In this document: in pieces, positions 58,357 through 64,000 of the stretch
How the letters are laid out: every line of letters begins with the position of its first letter
Numbering within the stretch: the stretch's first letter is position 1
DNA from: Allocoprobacillus sp002160865
Lineage (GTDB): Bacteria > Bacillota_I > Bacilli_A > Erysipelotrichales > Coprobacillaceae
NCBI RefSeq assembly: GCF_042850985.1
Contig: NZ_AP031415.1
Location: 806,001 to 870,000, forward strand
Length of the DNA: 64,000 nucleotides
Direction of reading: 5' to 3'
The notes under the pieces: generated by a model
Database searches by the model: none
Told to the model about the DNA's origin: nothing
What the model saw: only the letters and a program-made list of their open reading frames with translations
Program-made: the position numbers and the translations under genes

Positions 58357-58960
58357 ATGCATATACAACAAGTTTCTCAACAACTCAATTTATCTAAAAA
58401 AGCAATAATGCTTTATGAACAAAAAGGATTAATTCAGCCTCAAAAAGATCAATATGGTTATCGTGTTTATCAAGACAAAGATATTGAAAGATTAATACAG
58501 ATTAAATGCTTAAGACAACTTGATTTTTCTATTTCTCAAATCAAAGATATCCTTTTTCATCATCAATATGATATCTTTGATTTTAAAAAAAGAAGAATAT
58601 GAAAAAAAGATTTTTGAGATGGAAACATCTTTACAATATATTGATGAGGTCAAAGAAAATCTCATGCAAAAACAGTCATTAGAATATTTAAGTCATCACT
58701 TAGAACAAGTCAAACAATTGAAAGAAATCAATTCTTCTACCCAAACAATTCTCCCCTTTGAAAAAATAGTGGTGGGGTTATCATTTTTGATTTATGCATT
58801 ATTTTTATTTGTTGGCGATTCTTTTTTATCTCTTTTTGCTTCTTTCGCTATGCTTTTGATTTTAGCAATCCACTTTTCTTCTAGATTGAGATTGCTTTTA
58901 TATGAAATCTATCAAAAGTATAAAAAGGAGTTGCTTTACCCTAAGGGCAGGGATATATAA
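58357..58960 (+). pseudogene. Membrane-anchored MerR-family regulator, frameshifted at an A7 run
   Basis: From ATG 58357 (site GAGGTGAT) the frame encodes a MerR winged helix with LNLSKKAIMLYEQKGLIQP and YRVYQDKDIERL, and stops at 58602. In the next frame, beginning just after the seven A at 58585-58591, the coding continues EEYEKKIFEMETSLQYIDEV as the expected coiled coil. About three hydrophobic segments follow, up to 58960. One A fewer gives a single protein of about 200 residues. Slippage on A7 could also produce it. The gene lies 20 bases upstream of a MutS-like membrane ATPase. Confidence 0.72.
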
Positions 58961-58980
58961 TTAAGATGAGGTGAAATGAT

Positions 58981-60549
58981 ATGTGGATTTTTTGGACAGT
59001 TGTTATTTTGATGATTTTAAGTGTTATGATTTTAAAAGGGTTATGGAATCTTTGGATGCATCAAAGATTATTGCATCTTTTCCGTTATCAGATGGCAAAA
59101 AATGATGTAGAGTGGAATCAAGAATATGCGAAAAAACTGAATCAATATGCTTTGACACAACAGGAAATTGATGATTTTCAGTTGTGCCAAGTTTTACAAA
59201 AATGTGATTATACTTATACGAATATTGGTAGAGAATATATGTATGGGCGTATGGTTTCAGGAAAATATGAATATCAACTTTTAGAAACTATGATTGAACG
59301 TTATAAAGATCAAAAAATTTTATCACATACTTTATATGAATTATATCAGTTAAGCAAAGAATATGATCGTTGTTTAGGATTGTTTGATCATCATGATGTT
59401 TTTACATTATGGGAAAAAAGATTGATTCAAGTTTTAAGTTTTGGTCCACTTTTATTTCTTTTAGCATTTTTTGTGTTTGGTCACAATATTTGGCTCCCTT
59501 TTTCTTTATATCTTGGGATAATGGTTGCTTTACATACTTATTTTAGTCAGCGTATACAAACAATAATGAGTGAAACCATGAGTTATTGTTGTATGGTTGA
59601 AACATTTTCACGTCTTATCAATCATCATGTTTTTCCAGAGTCTATCATTCAAGATGCCCTTTGTTTTATAAAAAAAGAAAAAAGATATACTTTTTTGACA
59701 CGCATGATTTCTAAAGTTTCAAAAATTGATGTCTTTTATTTCACCCAAACTATCCAAAGTTTTCTTTTTATATCTTTACACCAGTACTTTACGCTTTTAA
59801 AACATCGCCAAGATATAGAAAAACATATGATGTTGATTTATGAGTATATTGGTATCGCTGATTTAGCTTTAAGTGTCTTGTTGTTACGTGAACATGAACA
59901 GACATGTTTACCAGTATTTGTTGATGAGAAAAAAATATCGTTTGTCGAAGCATATCATCCATTGATTAAAAATCCTGTGAAAAATAGTTTTACAACATCT
60001 CATTCATGCATGATTACAGGCTCAAATGCTTCGGGGAAATCAACGTTTTTAAAAGTGATAGGTGTCAACATGGTTATGGCAAAAACTTTACATACTTGTT
60101 TTGCTGATGAATGGATATGTTATGATTTTACGATTCATAGTGCTATCCATATGAAGGATGATTTAACATCAGGTGATAGTTATTATGTCAAAGAAATTAA
60201 AACATTAAAAACGATGATTGATGATGTGAAAGTGAAAGATTGTCTTATTTTTATTGATGAAATACTAAGGGGAACAAATGAAACAGAACGTGTCATGATT
60301 TCACAGGCTATTTTAAATTATTTATTTCAATCAACATCCATTGTTTTGGTAACAACCCATGATTTATCATTAGTTGAAAAATTTCAAGATATTGATCAAT
60401 ACTGTTTCCGTGATGCAATTATCAATCAACAGCTGTCTTGTGACTATAAAATTCATAAAGGACGTTGTACAGTAGGGAACGCTATCGCATTATTGGAAAT
60501 TTATGGTTATCATCAAGATATATTGTGTCAATTAAAAAAGCCTAACTAG
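58981..60549 (+). CDS. Membrane-anchored MutS-like ATPase
   Basis: The 522-residue protein has an N-terminal transmembrane helix, two further hydrophobic segments at about 150-190, a helical MutS-lever-like region (about 195-300), and a MutS-type ATPase domain. The ATPase has Walker A GSNASGKSTFLK, the DDLTSGDSYY stretch and Walker B CLIFIDEILRGT followed by TTHDLS. No mismatch-recognition domain (MutS I) or Smr nuclease is present. It belongs to the membrane-linked MutS-related proteins of Firmicutes, whose role is unknown. GAGGTGA precedes the ATG. The upstream gene is a MerR regulator with its own membrane part. Confidence 0.85.
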   Translation: MWIFWTVVILMILSVMILKGLWNLWMHQRLLHLFRYQMAKNDVEWNQEYAKKLNQYALTQQEIDDFQLCQVLQKCDYTYTNIGREYMYGRMVSGKYEYQLLETMIERYKDQKILSHTLYELYQLSKEYDRCLGLFDHHDVFTLWEKRLIQVLSFGPLLFLLAFFVFGHNIWLPFSLYLGIMVALHTYFSQRIQTIMSETMSYCCMVETFSRLINHHVFPESIIQDALCFIKKEKRYTFLTRMISKVSKIDVFYFTQTIQSFLFISLHQYFTLLKHRQDIEKHMMLIYEYIGIADLALSVLLLREHEQTCLPVFVDEKKISFVEAYHPLIKNPVKNSFTTSHSCMITGSNASGKSTFLKVIGVNMVMAKTLHTCFADEWICYDFTIHSAIHMKDDLTSGDSYYVKEIKTLKTMIDDVKVKDCLIFIDEILRGTNETERVMISQAILNYLFQSTSIVLVTTHDLSLVEKFQDIDQYCFRDAIINQQLSCDYKIHKGRCTVGNAIALLEIYGYHQDILCQLKKPN

Positions 60550-60557
60550 GCTTTTTT
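60534..60557. terminator. Bidirectional terminator overlapping two stop codons
   Basis: AAAAAAGCCT (60534-60543) and AGGCTTTTTT (60548-60557) form a perfect 10-bp stem. The stop codons of the MutS-like gene and the YqfQ-like gene lie within it. Confidence 0.88.
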
Positions 60558-60874
60558 GTTGGATACATATTTTCAAATGGCTGTGTTTCCACATGTACAT
60601 TTTTATCAATATCTTCATCTATATCATCAAATTGCATACTTTTCACAGCTTTGACAACACGAAAAGCTGTTTTGGCATTGTGTAAAACAGGCTGCAACTG
60701 ATGAATGATTGGAATGAGTTGATTAGCTGTATATAATGTTTTTTGAGCAGTTTGAATTGTTGAAGCTAAATTCATTTGATGAAGTGAATATCGCATAGAT
60801 TGTAAAAGAGATGGTTTTTGATACATCATAGGATAATATGGATAAAAATCATAGGGTGGATATTGTGGATACAT
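60542..60874 (-). CDS. YqfQ-like protein
   Basis: The 110-residue protein begins with a Tyr/Pro-rich stretch (MYPQYPPYDFYPYYPMMYQ) and then a helical segment with regularly spaced Gln and Leu. Low-complexity Pro/Tyr starts plus this locus, between ispH and cshB, match YqfQ of Bacillus, a protein without firm function. GGAGGTG precedes the ATG at 60874. It shares its terminator with the converging MutS-like gene. Confidence 0.65.
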   Translation of the reverse strand: MYPQYPPYDFYPYYPMMYQKPSLLQSMRYSLHQMNLASTIQTAQKTLYTANQLIPIIHQLQPVLHNAKTAFRVVKAVKSMQFDDIDEDIDKNVHVETQPFENMYPTKKPS

Positions 60875-61123
60875 AGTGAACACCTCCTATGTTAAGATAT
60901 GCCAAAAGAAAAAAGATGATACTTGTGTCTTCATAAAGAAAATTATGATTTTTTATACCTTTAGTTTGTCAATTAAAAGATTGATACTACTGCCTAACAT
61001 GATATAAATAATTCAATATACAAGACAAAAAAATGTTACAGAAATAATATTATCATTTTTACATGTTGATATCATTTGAAAAGAAAGCAGAAATATTGTA
61101 TATAATCGAGTTGTCATGATTGA

Positions 61124-61159
61124 TATCTTTTCTTTGATAGATTCGTTAAAGAAAAGATA
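61124..61159 (+). promoter_or_regulatory. 12-bp inverted repeat in the cshB leader
   Basis: TATCTTTTCTTT (61124-61135) pairs perfectly with AAAGAAAAGATA (61148-61159), with no T run after it. A TATAAT at 61101-61106 lies just upstream, so it would be in the leader of a longer cshB transcript. The 359-bp gap 60875-61233 otherwise shows only AT-rich sequence and the promoter at 61178. Confidence 0.5.
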
Positions 61160-61177
61160 AGATTGTATCAAAGTTTT

Positions 61178-61206
61178 TTGCATTTTTATTTATTTTAGTG
61201 TATAAT
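61178..61206 (+). promoter_or_regulatory. Proximal cshB promoter
   Basis: TTGCAT (61178-61183) and TATAAT (61201-61206) are separated by 17 bases, 28 bases ahead of the ATG with an AAAGGAGG site between. Confidence 0.75.
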
Positions 61207-61233
61207 CATATGGCTTAAAGGAGGCGATATTAT

Positions 61234-62604
61234 ATGAAATTATTTGAACAGTATCAATTTCAACCTTTTATCAAGGAAACATTACAAAAACTACAGTTTC
61301 AAGAACCAACAAAAATTCAAAAAGCTGTTATTCCTCTTGTGTATAAACATCGTGATGTCATTGGTATTTCGCAGACAGGAACAGGAAAAACACATGCTTT
61401 TTTAATACCTATCATGGATATGATTGAAACATCAATGGATTGTGTTCAAGCAGTTATTACTGCACCAACAAGAGAACTGGCACAACAAATCTATGAACAA
61501 GCCAAAATATTTATTGAGTTTAATAAAGATTTACGAGTTTCTTTAATTATTGGTGGGAAAGATAAACAAAAAACCATTTCAAAGTTAAATGTTCAACCTC
61601 ATTTAGTTATTGGAACACCGGGTAGAATTAAAGACTTATCTTTAGATGAACAGGCTTTAAAGATTACAACAGCAGATATATTCGTTGTTGATGAAGCAGA
61701 TATGACTTTAGAATATGGTTATTTAGAAGATATTGATGCAGTACTGGGAAAGATGAAAGACAATTTGCAGATGCTTGTCTTTTCAGCAACCATTCCTCAA
61801 ATGTTAAGACCTTTCCTTAAAAAATATATGGATGCACCAAAAATCATTGAAATAGATGAACATCTTTCTACATCACGAAATATTTCCCACTATTTATTAC
61901 CAACAAAACATCGTGATCGTTATGATGTGTTAAAGCGTCTTATTGATGTGATTGATCCTTATATTTGTATTATTTTCTGCAATAAACGTGAAGAAGTTGA
62001 GAAACTTAGTCACCAGTTACGTGAAGATGGTTATAAAGTTGGAGAAATTCATGGAAATCTGGAACCAAGAGAAAGACGTCAGATGATGCGACGTATTCAA
62101 AACATGGAATATCAATATATCGTGGCGACAGATATTGCCGCAAGAGGTATTGATATTGATGGAGTCAGTCATATTATCAATATGGAATTTCCAACTGAAC
62201 TTGATTTTTATATTCATCGTAGTGGTCGTTGTGGTCGAGGAAAATATACAGGTGAATGTTATAATATGTATGATACATCTAATCAATCTATTGTTGAAGA
62301 ATTGGAAAAGAAAGGGATTCATTTTGAAGTTAAGGAATTAAAGGGACAACAATTTGTTCAAACAAAAGAACGTCAAAAACGTAAAAATCGTGTGAAACAT
62401 CAAACGGAACTGGAAAAGAAGATTTCAGCTATTGTAAGAAAGCCAGTGAAAGTCAAACCGGGATATAAGAAGAAACGTAAAAGACAAATTGAAGAAATGG
62501 TTCATAAAGAAAAAAGAGCTATTATTAAACAGGATATCAGAAGACAGAAAAAAGAACGTGCAAAACAGGCACAAAGAGAAAAAAGAGAAAGAGAGGCACA
62601 ATAA
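61234..62604 (+). CDS. DEAD-box RNA helicase (CshB-like)
   Basis: The 456-residue protein has the Q motif in FQEPTKIQKAVIP, Walker A SQTGTGKT, APTRELAQQ, the DEAD box in VVDEADM, SAT in VFSATIP, and a C-terminal HRSGRCGRG. The final 80 residues are strongly basic and would bind RNA. Position next to yqfQ and nfo points to the CshB/YqfR orthologue, a cold-shock helicase. It overlaps nfo by one base (TAATG). Confidence 0.93.
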   Translation: MKLFEQYQFQPFIKETLQKLQFQEPTKIQKAVIPLVYKHRDVIGISQTGTGKTHAFLIPIMDMIETSMDCVQAVITAPTRELAQQIYEQAKIFIEFNKDLRVSLIIGGKDKQKTISKLNVQPHLVIGTPGRIKDLSLDEQALKITTADIFVVDEADMTLEYGYLEDIDAVLGKMKDNLQMLVFSATIPQMLRPFLKKYMDAPKIIEIDEHLSTSRNISHYLLPTKHRDRYDVLKRLIDVIDPYICIIFCNKREEVEKLSHQLREDGYKVGEIHGNLEPRERRQMMRRIQNMEYQYIVATDIAARGIDIDGVSHIINMEFPTELDFYIHRSGRCGRGKYTGECYNMYDTSNQSIVEELEKKGIHFEVKELKGQQFVQTKERQKRKNRVKHQTELEKKISAIVRKPVKVKPGYKKKRKRQIEEMVHKEKRAIIKQDIRRQKKERAKQAQREKREREAQ

Positions 62605-63467
62605 TGTTGAAAATTGGAAGTCATGTTTCCATGAGTGGAAAAGAGATGTTATTGGGTTCTGTTAAAGAAGCTGTATCTTATGGTGCAAATACTTTTATGT
62701 TTTATACTGGAGCACCACAAAATACTGCTCGTAAGCCTGTTAGTCAATTGCGTGTTGAAGAAGCAAAAGAATATATGAAAGAACATCATATATCAATTGA
62801 TGATGTGGTTGTTCATGCACCTTATATTATTAATCTAGCTAATACTGTTAAACCTGAAACATATGAACTTGCCGTGCGCTTTTTAAAAGAAGAAATTGCC
62901 CGATGTGAAGAAATCGGTGTCAGTCGTCTTGTTTTGCATCCGGGTTCTCATGTCAAAGCTGGAGATGAAGCAGGATTAAAGCAGATTATTAAGGGATTAA
63001 ATGAGGTTTTACGTGAAGATCAAAAAGTTCATATTGCTTTAGAAACAATGGCTGGTAAAGGCAGTGAAATGGGAAGAACGTTTGATCAGATTCAATATAT
63101 GATTGAAAATACAAAGCATAGTTCATTATTAGGTGTTTGTCTGGATACATGTCATATTCATGATGCGGGTTATGATTTGACACATTTTGATGATATTTTA
63201 GAGGAATTTAATCAGAAGATAGGATTGGATCGTTTACTTGTTGTTCATGTGAATGATTCTAAAAATGAGCGTGGTGCTCATAAAGATCGTCATGAGAACA
63301 TTGGTTATGGTTATATCGGATTTGAAACATTGAATCAAATTGTCCATCATCCTAAATTAAAAGATGTTCCAAAGATTCTTGAAACACCTTATATTGATGG
63401 AAAAGCACCTTATCGTGAAGAAATAGAGATGTTTATGCATCAGACATTTAATAGTGGTTTAAAATAA
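62604..63467 (+). CDS. nfo: Endonuclease IV (AP endonuclease)
   Basis: The 287-residue protein has the family segments KIGSHVSMSGK, MFYTGAPQNT, VHAPYIINLAN, LETMAGKGSEMG, LDTCHIHDAGYD and HVNDSKNERGAHKDRHENIG. These supply the three-zinc site. It cleaves DNA at abasic sites. It is co-transcribed with cshB and ends just before a palindromic terminator. Confidence 0.96.
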   Translation: MLKIGSHVSMSGKEMLLGSVKEAVSYGANTFMFYTGAPQNTARKPVSQLRVEEAKEYMKEHHISIDDVVVHAPYIINLANTVKPETYELAVRFLKEEIARCEEIGVSRLVLHPGSHVKAGDEAGLKQIIKGLNEVLREDQKVHIALETMAGKGSEMGRTFDQIQYMIENTKHSSLLGVCLDTCHIHDAGYDLTHFDDILEEFNQKIGLDRLLVVHVNDSKNERGAHKDRHENIGYGYIGFETLNQIVHHPKLKDVPKILETPYIDGKAPYREEIEMFMHQTFNSGLK

Positions 63468-63700
63468 CTATTGAGTAATACAAATATTTTTTGACAAGTG
63501 AATTCACTTGTCAATTTTTTTATATAGTTTTCTAGAATAAAATGATATTGTTCATGTGCTAAAGCATATTGATTGTTTTTAATCATATTGAGAATGCTTT
63601 GTTGTGTAGATTGGTCTAGTTCAATATCAAATTCTTTTAAAAGAACTTGAAAATCATTTAATTGTAGTCTTGATATATACTCATTATTTTGATTTCTCAT
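63440..63700 (-). CDS. YqfT-like (DUF2624-type) small protein
   Basis: The 86-residue helical protein lies directly after nfo, where Bacillus has yqfT, and has matching size. AAGGAGG precedes the ATG at 63700. Its last 26 residues are read through the nfo terminator palindrome and into the end of nfo, so the original stop codon may have been lost or the gene may naturally end there. Function unknown. Confidence 0.6.
   Translation of the reverse strand: MRNQNNEYISRLQLNDFQVLLKEFDIELDQSTQQSILNMIKNNQYALAHEQYHFILENYIKKLTSEFTCQKIFVLLNSYFKPLLNV
63491..63521 (+). terminator. Terminator after nfo, inside the YqfT-like gene
   Basis: TTGACAAGTGAATTCACTTG continuing to TCAA is a perfect 24-base palindrome (63491-63514) followed by seven T. 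On the other strand the same bases encode KKLTSEFTCQ of the YqfT-like protein. Confidence 0.82.
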
Positions 63701-63825
63701 GTTTGCCTCCTTAAATATATCCTATGTTGACTCAAGAAAAAAAGAACACTTTTTTGAAATAAGCTTGAAGTGATGATAAAAAATATGATAGAATATGGAC
63801 GTTTTTAAAAGAAAGGATTTAGATT

Positions 63826-64000
63826 ATGAGTAAAGTTAATCAATTAGGTAATTATAAAGGGATTGAAGTGACAATTTCTTCACGTCAAGTCAATCAAGAA
63901 GATGTAGAAAGAGAAATTCAACAGTTATTATCACAAAGAAGTCAACTTGTTGAAAAAGATGGAACAGTAGAAAACGGAGATGTCACAACAATTGATTTTA
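63826..64000 (+). CDS. Trigger-factor-like peptidyl-prolyl isomerase, N-terminal part
   Basis: The visible 58 residues (MSKVNQLGNYKGIEV ... NGDVTTIDF) match the start of the FKBP-type domain of trigger factor. The about 110-residue ribosome-binding domain that normally precedes it is missing, yet a GAAAGGA site is well placed for this ATG. It is therefore either a short trigger-factor paralogue or an FKBP-like chaperone. The gene runs past the window edge. Confidence 0.75.
   Translation, partial: MSKVNQLGNYKGIEVTISSRQVNQEDVEREIQQLLSQRSQLVEKDGTVENGDVTTIDF

Noticed and set aside
1..64000. CRISPR array
   Set aside because: I saw no series of evenly spaced 25-40 bp repeats and no cas genes.

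Overview
The window is low-GC Firmicutes DNA with standard Shine-Dalgarno sites, short intergenic gaps and strong hairpin-plus-T terminators. Gene order resembles the Bacillus dnaG-rpoD-trmK-nif3-(ispH)-yqfQ-cshB-nfo-yqfT neighbourhood. That order, the acetylated dap branch, luxS, a YolD-paired Y-family polymerase and the protein style suggest a gut anaerobe of the Erysipelotrichia (Coprobacillus or Catenibacterium relatives). This placement is inference.

Region 1 (1-8001) is an integrated mobilizable element at the 3' end of a tRNA-Gly(TCC) gene, flanked by the 10-bp repeat CGCTCCATTG (49-58 and 7992-8001). It carries a large serine recombinase behind a leader-peptide/terminator arrangement, a MobV-type relaxase with an oriT-like region, and a minus-strand aminoglycoside-modification cluster. 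The cluster holds a bifunctional AAC(6')-APH(2'')-like enzyme, an AAC(3)-I-like acetyltransferase, a hygromycin-phosphotransferase (APH(4))-like kinase and a further GNAT protein.

Region 2 (8.0-22 kb) is chromosomal. It holds a zinc-type efflux operon (ArsR/SmtB sensor, stand-alone HMA protein, P1B ATPase), a YitT protein, an Mrp P-loop ATPase, an SDR protein, a LytTR operon with two membrane proteins, a Gfo/Idh/MocA oxidoreductase, luxS, a small NrdD-like protein, and a Y-family polymerase with a YolD-like partner. It ends with tRNA-His and tRNA-Gly.

Region 3 (22.2-30.8 kb) is a second mobilizable element. A 98-bp direct repeat spanning the tRNA-His 3' end and the whole tRNA-Gly bounds it (22127-22224 and 30737-30834). 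It has a tyrosine integrase with an unusual insertion, a second MobV-type relaxase, a RepA-like ATPase, an excisionase-like protein and an XRE regulator. Cargo is a secreted papain-like protease with a membrane partner and a PadR / HAAS-like / secreted-protein operon.

Region 4 (30.9-35.7 kb) is a decaying accessory stretch: paralogous small membrane proteins (one frameshifted), a ChbG/YdjC deacetylase without a start codon, a VanZ-domain protein and an LppM-like lipoprotein. A related hairpin recurs three times across 30.6-33.3 kb.

Region 5 (35.8-64 kb) is mostly core: dapF-dapH-deacetylase-class III aminotransferase, a C39-peptidase ABC exporter, ybeY-cdd-era-recO, a YgiQ radical-SAM protein, an alpha/beta hydrolase, glyS, dnaG-rpoD-trmK-nif3, Nudix, an M50-like membrane protease, a MATE transporter, ispH, a frameshifted membrane-anchored MerR protein beside a membrane-anchored MutS-like ATPase, yqfQ, cshB, nfo, yqfT and the start of a trigger-factor-like protein. 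At least four genes in the window are broken by single-base frame changes, two of them in clear homopolymers. This raises the question of phase variation, recent decay or sequence error.
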